Part shown: positions 32,738 to 43,349 of the stretch, piece by piece
Numbering within the stretch: position 1 is the first letter of the stretch
How the letters are laid out: every line of letters begins with the position of its first letter
Source of the DNA: Orientallactaga sibirica
Lineage: Eukaryota > Chordata > Mammalia > Rodentia > Dipodidae
DNA: 64,000 bases
Direction of reading: 5' to 3'
Assembly: GCA_036365145.1 (NCBI GenBank)
Contig: JAEOAD010000018.1
Location: forward strand, 12,630,501-12,694,500
The notes under the pieces: generated by a model
What the model was told of the DNA's origin: nothing
The model's input: only the letters and a program-made list of their open reading frames with translations
The model's database searches: none
Position numbers and translations under genes: made by a program

Positions 32738-33262
32738 TATCATAGTGCTAAGAAGATGTGACAGAGGAGTTTTGAGCACTGAAACATCTCTATCACACCT
32801 TCCAAGGCTCAGGATCTATTGTGGAAGAAAGAATGAAAGAGCCAAAGGAAGGATAGGACTCCTCGCAATGCACTCTTCCAGACACAAAATGGCCTAGCCC
32901 AACATGGTGATACATAACTTTAATACCAGCACTTGGGAGGCAGAGGTAGGAGGATTGCTATAAGTTTGAGGCCACCCAGAGGCTACATCAGCTTGAGCTA
33001 GAGTGAGACCTAACCTTGAAAAAAACGAATAAACCAACAACAACAACAACAACAAATTGATCTAGATACCCATGACCTCACAGTGCCTGGCACTACCTAC
33101 ACAAGACCCTCATAATAGAAGGAAAAGACGATGACATAAAAATCAAAGGGAGACAGATTGAGAGGGGATATGAAGAGTAGAGTTGCAAAGGAGGGAAAGT
33201 GGGGGGATGGAATTATCATGGTTTATTGTCTATAATTATGGGAGTTGTCAAAATATAAAATC
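32738..33262 (+). mobile_element. L1 3' end fragment, split by a B1
   Basis: AGTGCTAAGAAGATGTGACAG and CTCTATCACACCTTCCAAGG match, in order, the end of the nested L1 at 11890-12440. It ends GTTTATTGTCTATAATTATG and GTTGTCAAAATATAAAA. It is the same L1 3' UTR subfamily, more diverged. Confidence 0.78.
32896..33055 (+). mobile_element. B1-type SINE nested in an L1 3' end
   Basis: CCCAACATGGTGATACATAAC head, GGGAGGCAGAGGTAGGAGGA, and an A tail that has become (CAA)n. Confidence 0.85.
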
Positions 33263-33331
33263 TTAGACTATATAGTGAATTCCAGGTCAGCCTGAGTTAG
33301 AATGAGACTCTACCTCAGAAAAAAAAAAATC
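33263..33331 (+). mobile_element. B1 3' half
   Basis: Only the right half is left: GACTATATAGTGAATTCCAG, GAATGAGACTCTACCTCAG and an A run. It sits directly at the L1 tail. Confidence 0.75.
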
Positions 33332-33419
33332 AAATCTTGTATCAAATACTTCAGAGTTCAGTCAATTTATTGGAGTATCATATAATCCAAATACAAAAAC
33401 CAGATTTTAAAACTTCAAC

Positions 33420-33420
<1 letters not shown>

Positions 33421-33465
<45 letters not shown>
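33421..33465. repeat. (CA)n microsatellite
   Basis: About 20 CA units. Open frames with Thr-His repeats across it are incidental. Confidence 0.97.
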
Positions 33466-33467
<2 letters not shown>

Positions 33468-33713
33468 GGAAAAATTTACTTATGTTCATAAACAGAAAAA
33501 TCCTGCACAAAATGTTAACAAGTCAAATCTGACAATATATTTTTAATATTAGGTAAAAACTCTCAGGAATTAGTTAACATTAGGAAAAAATAGACTATGG
33601 AATATTACAATAAAATACAAAAAATATAAGCATAGGTAGCCATATAATCATATTGATATATATATTAGAGATTTATTTTTTAAATTCAATATTTGGTTTA
33701 ATTAAAAACAAAT

Positions 33714-33879
33714 GGGAGCTGGAGAGATGGTGGTTAAGTGCTTGCCTGTGAAGCCTAAGGACCCTGGTTCAAGGCTCCATTACCCAGGACCCACATAAGC
33801 CAGATGCAGAAGGGGGTGTACACATCTGGAGTTCGTTTGCAGTGGCTGGAGGCCCTGGCCTGTCCAGTCTCTCTATCTG

Positions 33880-33917
<38 letters not shown>

Positions 33918-33921
33918 ACTT

Positions 33922-33969
<48 letters not shown>

Positions 33970-34000
33970 AAAAATATTTTTCATAAAAAAAAAAAAAAAC
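33714..34000 (+). mobile_element. tRNA-type SINE with long (CT)n and (AAAT)n
   Basis: GGGAGCTGGAGAGATGGTGG head, GAAGGGGGTGTACACATCTG, GCAGTGGCTGGAGGCCCTGG, then (CT)n to about 33915, an AAATAAATA tract to about 33970 and a run of A. No clear own target duplication is seen. It directly abuts the GC-rich block that follows. Confidence 0.9.
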
Positions 34001-34229
34001 GGGAGTTCTGGTCAAGATGGTGTCTGCCTAACCTCGCCTCACGTCATTGGGAAGTAAAGGCAAGACCCTTCAGGTTCAAAGGATTTTTTAGGGGTTTGCT
34101 GATTCTAGTACACTCCCAGTAGGAGGGTGTGGATGAGCAAAATAGGGAATCCACTGATTCCCATGCTCTCAGGCAGCCCACCAGTTCCCCAATCCCCTCA
34201 AATAGCCATCCCAGCTGGAGGTCCCTCCT

Positions 34230-35660
34230 GCACTAACTGCAGGTCAGTGGACCCAAGCTAGCAGTCTAGGACCTCAGCCCCAGGCTTTCCTGCCATGGCG
34301 CAGAGATCCACAGGCACACCCATCCAACACTAGCCTTTCTGAAGTCCCCACACTATCATGGTCCCACTTGCTGGTCTGGCCTTAGCCTTCCTGAGCCCTG
34401 CACGCCATTACAGTCCCATTTGTCAGTCAAGTCCCACCCTAGCCTTTCAGAGCCCCTCATAGGTGATTGCAGTGCCTCCTCCCACCCCTGATCAGGGACC
34501 CAAGCCAGCAGGCCAGTGCCCCCACCCTAGCCTTCCAAGGCACCACGTGGGTAAGCACAGTCCCCCCTCGCACCCCAAATCAGGGACCCAGGCCAGCAGG
34601 CCAAGGTTCCCACCCTAGCTTTCCTGAGCCCCACATGGGCAATCGCAGTCCCCCCTCCCACCCCTGAGCAGGCCAGCAGGCATGGTTCCCACCCTAGACA
34701 TCCTGAGCCCTGTGAGCCATGGCAGTCCCATTCACCAGTCAGGTCCCGCCCTAGCCTTTCTGAACTCCATGTGCCATCATGGTCCCATTCGCTGGTTAGG
34801 TCCCACCATAGCCTTCCTGTGCCCTGAGCACCATCCCAGTCACATTCACCAGTCAGGTCCTGCCCTAGCCTTCCTGAGCCCTGCCCAGGCAATCATGGTC
34901 CCTGTTGCCACACCTCCTCCCACCCCATTAGGGACCTAGGCCAGCAGGCCAGTGTTTCCATCCTAGCCTTCCTGAGCCCCTTGTGCATGTGATTGTGATC
35001 CCAGTTACCACTTCCCCCTCCCACCCCTGATCAGGGTTCCAGGCCAGCAGACCAGTGTTCCTGCCCCAGCTTTCCTGAACCCAGCATGTGTGTGATCACC
35101 ATCCCAGTCGCCATTCCCCCCACTTCAGGACAAGGACCCAGGCCAGTAGGCCAGTGTTCCCACCCTAGCCTTCCTGAGCTTTGGGCATGCATGATCACAT
35201 TCCTCATCTCTACCCCCCCACTCCAGGACAGGAACCCAGGCCAGTAGGCCAGTGTTCCCACTCTATCCTTCCTGAGCCCTAGGCATGCGTGATCACATTG
35301 CTAGTCTCCACTTCCCCCTCCAAGCCCCCAATAAGCAACCCAGGCCAGCAGGCCAGGATTCCCATCCTAGCTTTCCTGACACCTGTGAACCCCATATGCA
35401 TAATAGTGTTCCCAGTCTCTACTCCCCTCCTACCCCCAAACAGGGACCCAGGTCAGCAGGCAAGTGTCCCCACCCTAGCCTTTTTGAGCCCCCATGGATC
35501 GTGGCCCCAGTCACCCAGTTGTCACAGCACCCTCCCACCTCTGAACAGGGACCCAGGCTAGCAGGCCAGAGTTCCTGCTCCAGCCTTTCTGAGTTCCACA
35601 GGCCATCACCCTCACATTCACTGCTGCCCCCCACCCCAGTCCATCAGGCTAGCATTCCAC
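34230..35660 (+). repeat. GC-rich minisatellite-like array
   Basis: The anchor AGGCCAGCAGGCC, or a close variant, recurs near 34511, 34590, 34670, 34940, 35040, 35141, 35238, 35341, 35450 and 35556. Units are diverged and of two lengths. The proline-rich open frames on both strands follow from the repeat. It is not a CRISPR array: units are long and lack unique spacers. Confidence 0.85.
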
Positions 35661-35682
35661 ACCCTAGGTTTTCTAAACCATT

Positions 35683-35904
35683 GTGATGGGAAGACCACAG
35701 CGAAAAAGGAGAGACCAAGATACACCAGAAAGGAGGAAAATGGCCAGAATCCCACTGAGGAGCTTACAGCCCCAATCCGTGGTGGCCCTGATCTGTGTGA
35801 TCTGCACAGGCACCACCCACCAGGCACACAGAGCAGCAGCAGCAGAGACCAAACAAGGGGACTTCCAACCTATAATCCTCTTGAAAAATAGAATTTTTAA
35901 TTAA
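35683..35904 (+). pseudogene. ORF1-like N-terminus fragment (73 codons)
   Basis: It starts ATGGGAAGACCAC..G.AAAAA, aligned with ATGGGTAGACCAC..GCAAAAA at the L1 ORF1 start at 62301, and both are rich in Lys/Arg. After about 20 codons it no longer resembles ORF1. The alternative is chance likeness over a short A-rich region. Confidence 0.4.
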
Positions 35905-35930
35905 AGGAGAAAAGACTGACATATTAACAC

Positions 35931-35989
35931 TATAAATATATATATATATATAAATATAAATATAAATATAAATATAAATATAAATATAA

Positions 35990-36045
<56 letters not shown>
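35931..36045. repeat. (TA)n / (AAATAT)n tract
   Basis: TATAAATATAAA units lie between pure TA runs, over about 115 bases. Strong potential for hairpins and breakage; the Tyr/Leu/Ile frame is incidental. Confidence 0.96.
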
Positions 36046-36047
<2 letters not shown>

Positions 36048-36405
36048 CAAATTGTATGGTAGTTAATAATGTTGAGAAAAGTAATTGAAGTTCTAGAAAA
36101 AAATATGGGAGACTTTAGAAATATGTTAAGAAAATATGTTAAGAGAAGACTTTTCCTAAGCAAGAACAAATTTCAGAAAGCATACTAGGATGTTTTTATC
36201 ATAAATATCATAGGATAAACAGAGAGAAAATGTTTGAAAACTATATTTTCAGAGATAAGGGAAAAGACAGAGAGTAGATAATTGGTACTAAATTAGTTGT
36301 TGTGAGAAGTTCTCATGTTCTATGGAACAGTAGAATAATGATAATCCATAACAACTAATTATACATTTAGAATAATTAGAGGAAAAGAATCCAAGGATGC
36401 CCAAC

Positions 36406-36640
36406 AGTGATGGCTAATATTCAGTATCAGCTTAACTAGATTTTAGAATCACCACAGAAACAAATTCTAGTTGTGTCTATGAGGATGTTTCCAAAATAGT
36501 TTAGCTGAGAAGGGATGACCAACTTTGAATATGGATGGCACCATCCTAAGTGCTGGCATCACAGACTGCATATAAAGGAGCAGTAGCACTTATCTCTCTC
36601 TGCTTCCTGACTGCCACTTACTGCCATGACTTCTCCACCA
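36406..36640 (+). mobile_element. MaLR/ORR1-like LTR, 3' end missing
   Basis: AGTGATGGCTAATATTCAGT start, ACTAGATTTTAGAATCACC, and TCTCTCTGCTTCCTGACTGC near the end, in the order of an ORR1/MLT-type LTR. The poly(A) part is absent. Confidence 0.68.
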
Positions 36641-36664
36641 GCATTCAAAAGATGGGGTAGAATA

Positions 36665-36850
36665 ACTAACATTTCCTAAGTGCTTACTGTATCCTAGATA
36701 TTGTTCTACGGGCACCAAGTGTACCATCATTTAATGTTCACACACTCCCATAAAGTGGATACTATTACTATTCCATTTCACAGATGAGAACCTCAAAGCA
36801 AGGAAGGTTAGCTTGCCCAGGGAGTCTCTGTCGATTACTGGTAAAACACA
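36665..36850 (-). mobile_element. MIR-like ancient SINE
   Basis: CCTAAGTGCTTACTGTATCC, GTGGATACTATTACTATTCC and ACAGATGAGAACCTCAAAGC follow the reverse MIR order. Better preserved than the other MIR candidates. Confidence 0.65.
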
Positions 36851-37052
36851 CAATTCGAAGTCAAGCAATGTGTTGTCAGATCCCTCAGCTTTCTATTGCC
36901 TCCTTTGAGCTGAAAGAGAACAGAGGCCAGGAACAATAACCCTATATAGTAAAGGGATTCATATATAAATACTGATACAGGTGACAGATGGTCATCATCT
37001 GGAGGTAATCACCATCAGCCTTGATAAATATTTTGATATAAGAAATAAAATG

Positions 37053-37200
37053 GGAGCCAGGCATGGTGGTGCATGCCTTTAATACCAGCACTTGGGAGGC
37101 AGAGGTAGGAAGATCACCATGATTTCAAGGCCACCCTGAGACTACATAGTGAATTCCAGGTCAACCTGGGGTAGAGCAAGACCCTACCTCAAGAAAAGCC
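37053..37200 (+). mobile_element. B1-type SINE
   Basis: GCCAGGCATGGTGGTGCATG head and GAGACTACATAGTGAATTCC. Its tail continues as an A/G-rich tract. Confidence 0.93.
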
Positions 37201-37303
37201 AAAAAAAAAAAAAAAGAAGAAGAAGAAGGAGGAGGAGGAGGGAAAAAAAAGAAAAAGAAAAAAGAAAAGAAAGAAAAAAAACAAAAAAAGAAAAAAAAAC
37301 AAG
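37201..37303 (+). repeat. A/G-rich tract at a B1 tail
   Basis: About 100 almost pure purines: A runs, AAG units, GGA units, then AAAG/AAAC units. It grew from the B1 tail. Confidence 0.95.
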
Positions 37304-37669
37304 GTGAAAATTTCAAGAATCTTTGGTGATTCCGTCTTTGATAGTTGGGTGGAAATCCACTCTATTGGCTTAGATAAGACATTTAAGGTGAACACCAAAT
37401 TAAGTTTTGGTCTTAAAGAAAGTTCTAGAAGAAGATGCTCTTGCCTTGCATGAACATGGAGGAGAGTAGCTCCTAAGAAATAGTCAACTGACTGTTCACA
37501 CCACTTACCAGCAGGTGGCAGGGGTGGACAAGAGCACTATTTTTTTTTTTTTAACATTACTTAAAATTTATTATCAGGAAAATAGACCTATGTCTCATGC
37601 TCTCAAAAGCTGTTGCCTGTGGGTACAAACAGGAAATTCCCCTGCATTTGGACTTTAATTGTTTTATTA

Positions 37670-38060
37670 AGTAAAAAGTTATATGGACACATCATGTTAG
37701 TATCATCATTTTTCTCCTCCCTAACCCATTGCTCTGAGGGCCCTCCTCAGTGGGATTGTTGGTATTCCCCCTAGATTTGCAGGTTATGAGATGTGAGAGG
37801 ATCAGTCAGTCATTGTAAGGGGGCCAGTGCCTCTGGACATTCCCTTTCACTCTATGACTATTACAATCTTTCCACCCCCCTCTTCTGCAAAATTCCCTGG
37901 GCCAAGGTGGGTGTGTTTTAAGTCTACTTTAGTGTTGTGTTCTCAGAAAGTTCTGGATTTCTGCTTTGGTGCATGTTGCATATACTCAGTGTCTGTCTCC
38001 ATGACCATTCTTGAGTGTGGCCTTTCTCTCTGTGCAGCTGTGTGACCTGGAGCACTAGAC
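37670..38060 (-). mobile_element. Old L1 3' UTR, minus orientation
   Basis: GGGATTGTTGGTATTCCCCC, CTTTCCACCCCCCTCTTCTGC and GAAAGTTCTGGATTTCTGC match the plan of the L1 3' UTR seen at 43385 and 49500, more diverged. No ORF2 is left. Confidence 0.65.
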
Positions 38061-38611
38061 TACAGTTTCCTTATCTATAAGTTGGCGGGGGGGCTCATAC
38101 TATAAGCCAGTGAAATAATGAAAAGGAAAATAGGTTATTGTTAGTATACATATAATTATAAGGTAGCATGCAAGAAACCATCAGCTCCTGGGTCAGAGAA
38201 TTAAGTCTCGAGTAGAGAAAGTAGCAGCAATCCTTCCTGGCTTGGAAAGCATTTGGTCTTCTGTGAAGAGAGTCAGCAGTAAGGCCACAATCACGAAAAA
38301 TCAACTTGGCTTTATAGATTTGAGTTTTAACAAAATCTATATTTTCATAGAATTTTTTTAAAAATGGTTTAAATGGGCTTTTCTGAAATCAATACACTGT
38401 ATTTACAGAGACATTTTAAGAAAAAAGAACAATGGCTTTTTTAGGATCAATAATTAATGACTTGATTCTTACACAGGCAAGTCACATCCAGATTAACTCT
38501 TGAAAGCTGAGAAGTCACCCTCAGAGCCCAGGCTTACCCAAGGATTGGTTGTTTCTCAGGCACAGCATACCTACCATCTCTGAGGAGCCCAAAAGAGAAG
38601 AGGGCAGTGTT
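38061..38611. other. Unannotated intergenic DNA
   Basis: No gene or recognised repeat is seen. Confidence 0.45.
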
Positions 38612-38750
38612 ACAAGAACATGCTCTGGAGTCAGTCAGAAAAGAATGTATGCCAAGCTTTGTCCTTGACTCGGTAATATGTATCAAGGTGCTCAATTTCC
38701 AAATTTGATAAATAATAATAAAGAATTATTATACACCATAGATTGTCATT
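38612..38750 (+). mobile_element. MIR-like fragment
   Basis: CATGCTCTGGAGTCAGTCAG, TTGTCCTTGACTCGG and CAATTTCCAAATTTGATAAA resemble the MIR 5' half to core. Confidence 0.5.
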
Positions 38751-39090
38751 GGGATTTAAAAAAAAATGTGTCTTAGGTCAATGCTATAGATTGAATGTGT
38801 CCTACAAAAAGCCTGCACTGGAAATTTAATGCACAATGCAAGAGTGGTGGGAAGTAGGACCTATTAAGAAGTAAGAATTACAGGAGTGATTTGTGAGTTG
38901 TCATCCTGATAGACTTGCCTTTGTATGTAACTAGGTGCTTCTCTTACTGCTTTCAATATACTTTCTTTGTTAGTGTGTTTATTAGTTTAATTATAATATG
39001 ATGAGGAAAGGTTATTAGCTGGTCTTATCTGTTCTCAATGCCTCCTGTGGCAGCACTGGCATCTCTGTCCCTATCTGATGTTCTAATACC
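38751..39090. other. Unannotated AT-rich DNA
   Basis: No gene is seen. The first part (38780-38830) may be a trace of a MaLR LTR (ATAGATTGAATGTGTCC), but it is too short to call. Confidence 0.4.
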
Positions 39091-39099
39091 TCCTGTGTC

Positions 39100-40265
39100 T
39101 GCATTGGCATCTTTTGCCTTATTTGGGGGGAATTTTGTTCAGTGATTTTGTTGAAAATACTTTCTATGCCCTTAGAAACTCTTCTACAAGAGTGATTTCT
39201 TATGGTTATGTGAGTCTCTTGTTGATTTCTAGTTTTAATGCATTATGGCCAGATATAGCACAGGGAGTAATGTCAGTTTTCCTGAATTTATGGAGATATG
39301 CTTTATTCCCTAATATACAATCTATTTTGGAGAAGGCTCCATGTGGTACTGAGAAGAATGTGTATTCTATTGAATTGGGGTGGAAAGTTCTGTAGATGTC
39401 TGTTATGTCTAGTTGATCTATGGTGTTGTTGATCTCTATTATTTCCCTGTTGATATTCTGCTTGGCTGCTCTATCTATTGATGATAGTGATAGTGGAGTA
39501 TTGAATTTCCTTACTATTATGATCTCGGAATTCAGTTCTTGTTTGTTATCAAGTAGATTTTGCTTTATAAAATGTGGTGCACCTGTGCTTAGTACATATG
39601 AGTTTATGATTGTGATGTCCTCTTGTTGGATCATTCCCTTGAGTAAAACATGGCCTTCTAAGCCAGGCATGGTGGAACACGTATTTAATCCCAGCACTTG
39701 GGAGGCAGAGGTAGGAGGACTGACATAGATTCAAGGCCATCTGAGACTACATAGTGAATTTCCAGTCAGCCTGAGGTAGAATCAGACCCTACCTTGAAAA
39801 ACCATTTAAAAAAAAAAAAAAAAAGAAAAGAAAAAGAAAGGGAGGGCCTTATTTATATCTTTTGATTACTTTTGGTTTGAAATTTATTTTGTCAGATTTT
39901 AGTATAACCACATCTGCTTGCTTCTTGTTTCTGTTTTCTTGGAAGGTTGTTTTCCATCCTTTCCACCTGAGGAAGTGTCTATCTTTGAAAGTGGTTTTTG
40001 TTTTGTTTTTTGGGTTTTTTGTTTTGTAGAGCAGGTAGGTGTATCCATTTTTCTGATCCAGCCAGTTAAGCTGTGTTTTTTGATTAGGGAGTTCAGACCA
40101 TTTATGTTTAAAGTTATAACTGTGAGGTGTGAATTAATTTCTGTCATACTGAAGGTTTTGCAGGTTTTGGTTCTGTGTTGAGTTTTATATATTTCTGCAT
40201 CTGTTTCAGTATTGGTTATTGTTTTCCCTTTTGTAAGTTCTTGAGGTTGGTTGTTGGACTCTTCT
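39100..40265 (-). mobile_element. L1 ORF2 endonuclease region, minus, both ends missing
   Basis: Two minus-strand frames carry the endonuclease: 39899-40147 opens MTEINSHLTVITLNINGLNS, the ORF2 start, and 39206-39697 carries VLLKGMIQQEDITIIN and SGHNALKLEINK. A B1 lies between them. A frameshift and stops break the frame. No RT or 3' UTR follows, so this is an internal piece of an older L1. Confidence 0.88.
39662..39825 (+). mobile_element. B1-type SINE nested in the L1 fragment
   Basis: GCCAGGCATGGTGGAACACG head, GAGACTACATAGTGAATTTC and a long A tail. It splits the L1 endonuclease frame. Confidence 0.92.
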
Positions 40266-40270
40266 ATGAA

Positions 40271-40362
40271 TTACTCTCTCTCCCTCTCACTTCTTCCTCT
40301 CCGTCTTCTCTCTTCCCTCTTTTCTCTTCTCTTCTCTTCTCTTCTCTCTTTGTCTCTCTGTC
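40271..40362. repeat. Pyrimidine-rich (CTTCT)n / (CT)n tract
   Basis: TTCTCTTCTCTTCTC units between CT-rich flanks. No SINE body adjoins it. Confidence 0.9.
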
Positions 40363-41659
40363 TAACAGCTCATGCTTCTGAGGCAAAAGCAAAGCACCTG
40401 GTACAGATGGTACATGATCCCTAAGTGAAGGCACATGGACTCTAGACATCAGAAACATCATAGACATCAGAAATTGCCCTTGCTCTTATCTGCCTTCTCC
40501 TGCCACTTTGACCTTGAGTTTCCACGGATCAATCAACCTGGGAATACTGAGAATGTTCAGTATCATTTAAAGCTTTAACATTTTCCTACAGTGCAGAAAT
40601 AACACTACAAATGAGCCAATTGAGTGGAAGTTCTAATTGATAAAAATCCAATTGCCTTGGTAGTTAAGACCCCTTCCCAATCTTCACTGCTATAATATTT
40701 TAAAGCTATAGAAAAATGAAGGAACTTGGCCAAAAAACTAATTGATACCACCTTGGGAAATGTCTTAGTGAAAGTTGGGGAAGGGATGTACGTGTGCAAA
40801 AAATGAGGAGATAGTCATGTATTGTCAATAATAGCAATTGTATCTAAACTCATGGATCTGAGAATATCTTGAGCTCTGTAATGCCTCATCAACTGACCAG
40901 AGGGCCCTCAGTGCAAATTAGGAAAATGTTTATAAAGCAAATGAATGAGAATAGAGAGTGTTCTTAAACATGCCAAGCTGTAGTGATAGAGTTGAGTGGT
41001 AAATAGCTCATAGGAGAGTTTTATGATCCATGAATGCTCTATTCTTCCCTACAGTGTAGTCTGCCTTGTATCATAATCCTCCACACTTCCAGCAGAGCCC
41101 CAGGCACCTCCAGCCTCCAGTTCCTCCAGGCTGTTGTTCACTAACCCAGCAGAGAGAAAAATGCATTAGCAGTTTGGGGTGGGAGGTTGTTTGTTGTTTG
41201 TTTGGATGTTTTGCTTTCCTGGTCATTTACTCTTATGAAGTCTTAGGAGCTAAAAATCTCCTCAATGCCTATCTTCCTGGAAGCCAGAAAAAAAAAATAA
41301 TAAAACATTCATGCAATTCATGAAAATAGCCCATAATGAAGACAAAACTCAGTGCAAGTGTCATATGAAGGGGCTTGCAAGTGAATGTTTAAAGGGTTAA
41401 AGCAGCAACAACAACAACAAAAAAATCAAACAGTAAGGCCAGATTCTAAAACATGTGTATTACACCAACTTCAGTGAAAACTACACATGTCCTAATTAAA
41501 TTTATAAGCAGTTAATACTTAGTTTAGGAGAAGGACCCCATTGTTTCAATTTAACAGTTGGCTTTAAGCTTTTTATCTAATTCAGCCTTGCCAATTCCAT
41601 TGATGGAGGGCATAACAAGACTACTATTTAGAGGGAAGTAACACTTAATTAAATCTTTA
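40363..41659. other. Unannotated intergenic DNA
   Basis: No gene, LTR or SINE is recognised. A short (CAA)n tract lies at 41405-41420. Confidence 0.5.
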
Positions 41660-41900
41660 AGAGAGGCAGCATCAGGCATTTCTGAGGATATAGGCTTTGA
41701 AATCAAAGAGCTCTGTATTCAAGTCTCATGTCCCATCACTCACTTTGCAATCAGGTATAAGGTACTTAGTTTTTCTGAGCTACGCTTGCCTTGCTGCGAG
41801 GTAGATGTAATAATATCTAATTTATAGTGTTGTTACAAGATTTATATAAATTGTACTTCTAACATGCCTAGCACAGCACAGAGAAGACTTATGATAAATG
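41660..41900 (+). mobile_element. MIR-like ancient SINE
   Basis: GGCTTTGAAATCAAAGAGCTCTG, AGTTTTTCTGAGCTACGC, TAATAATATCTAATTTATAG and GTTGTTACAAGATT follow the MIR order from 5' part to tail. Confidence 0.62.
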
Positions 41901-42860
41901 TTGAGAATGATAGCTATAATGATGTTGGTGGGGTTATAGTGATGATGAAGATGAAAATGAAGATGGTAATACTGATGAAAAAGTATCAAGGCCAGCATTG
42001 TATATCTATAAATCACTACTTTCCATCTCAGAGGGTTGAAAACTGACCAGCTATTATTCATCTGTAGATTCTTGTTTTGCAGGCTCTCCTCAAGTCATAG
42101 GGTTAGAAAAGAATGAATGCCCCAAAAAGGCATCTAGTTATAGACCAGAGAAGACTAGGACAGAGACAGTGGGGAGGGGGCATCACCCACACACTACACA
42201 CTCACACACTGAAGAACTTCAGCTCCAGTAAGTGAGTCTTCTCAGGGCAAGTCTCCCCAGCATGATACATTCCCTAAGCAACCCGTTGGTCCTGAGTTCA
42301 CTGCATAGGCCTGTGAATATGCTGGGGCTCCTGTCTTGCTTCAGCCTAGATGTTTACTGGGATCTAAACTGTCAGCCATTTTCTAGTATTCTGAGATGTG
42401 GAAATCTCCCTCAATATGATACTATAAAAATAAATCTTTGTCACCTAATTTATATTTATTTTAACAATTGGAAATAGGACTGAATATTCTTAAACATGAG
42501 ATTTAGTGGGGGACAGGAGGATTGAAGAAGTCTGGGTGGCTTTCATATGAGAGGGTGATGGTAATAAATGTCACCAAGTGGGAAATATTCAAAGCCTATT
42601 CCCAGAAACCAGGGACAATAGTTCAAGGCAAAAAATGATAATAATTAAATTGCTCTGAAGCTGACAGCATGCATAAATCTGTTGCATCAAGCGTGGCTCA
42701 CAGATGTGAGTTCCAGATCTCATTTTGGCAGCATCTTTTCTCATCAGAATCCCTTTCTACTGAGAGACCTCAGATCAATTCTGTCTGAGCAAAGGATTAT
42801 TATTATCAGATTTTCTTTTTATTTGCTTGGTTTTTCTGTTTGTTTGGGTTTGTCTTGGTT
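41901..42860. other. Unannotated intergenic DNA
   Basis: No gene is seen. A GATGAAGATGAAAATGAAGA run (about 41940-41965) is a loose GATGAA repeat. Confidence 0.5.
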
Positions 42861-42901
42861 TTTTGTTTGTTTGTTTGTTTGTTTGTTTGTTTGTTTGTTT
42901 A
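42861..42901. repeat. (GTTT)n microsatellite
   Basis: About nine GTTT units after a T-rich lead. Confidence 0.95.
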
Positions 42902-43172
42902 GGCAGTACCAAATCTTACACTTTTTAAATTTTTATCTGGTGAATTGTAGGACACAGAAAGGAGGGGTAGATGACTATGGCTCAGGGCCTTTCTACTTCA
43001 AGAAGCCATTGTGTGTGAGATTTCTCCCAGCTCTCTCCCAGACAAGTCATATTTGGACCCAGGCTTATGTAACAAGCCTCTAAAATCCACTTCTCAAGCA
43101 ATTTTCCAGTTCCTAAGCTAGCCTCCACAGTCAACCAGTTTTAAGATGTCACTGGTGATCATGCTGCTGCTG

Positions 43173-43177
<5 letters not shown>

Positions 43178-43227
<50 letters not shown>
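43178..43227. repeat. (TG)n microsatellite
   Basis: About 25 TG units, one of the longest dinucleotide runs here. Confidence 0.97.
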
Positions 43228-43232
<5 letters not shown>

Positions 43233-43349
43233 CAGTGAATTCAAAATTTGTCATGCTGAAAGAAGGCATTAGAAGTGTCAGAGGAATGTGTAATTCATGG
43301 TACAAATGCTTCAGGGACAGGAAGGAATTTTAAAGTCATATGCTTTAAA

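Larger units (their letters stand above)
34001..35905 (+). mobile_element. GC-rich tandem-repeat retroelement, possibly a divergent L1 5' region
   Basis: It has three parts. The head (34001 to about 34230) begins GGGAGTTCTGGTCAAGATGG, like the start of many L1 5' UTRs, with a CAAGATGG YY1-like site. The tandem part (about 34230-35660) has short units of about 55-60 bp and long units of about 80-110 bp sharing CCCTAGCCTTCCTGAGCCC and AGGCCAGCAGGCCAG. The end part (35680-35905) starts with an ATG frame, MGRPQRKRRDQDT, like the L1 ORF1 start at 62301, then departs from L1. No polyadenylated 3' end of L1 type is present. Confidence 0.6.

Noticed and set aside
34230..35660. CRISPR-like array
   Set aside because: Units are long, diverged and contiguous with no regular spacers, and the surroundings are mammalian repeats.
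34527..35686. Proline- or glycine-rich frames on both strands of the GC-rich array
   Set aside because: They follow the tandem units in several frames, as expected for a repeat lacking stops, and have no start or domain evidence.
33697..35905. TTTAATTAAA as proof of one composite insertion
   Set aside because: It is a 10-bp AT palindrome, not directly at the SINE head, and there is no A tail before the right copy. Kept only as a hint.
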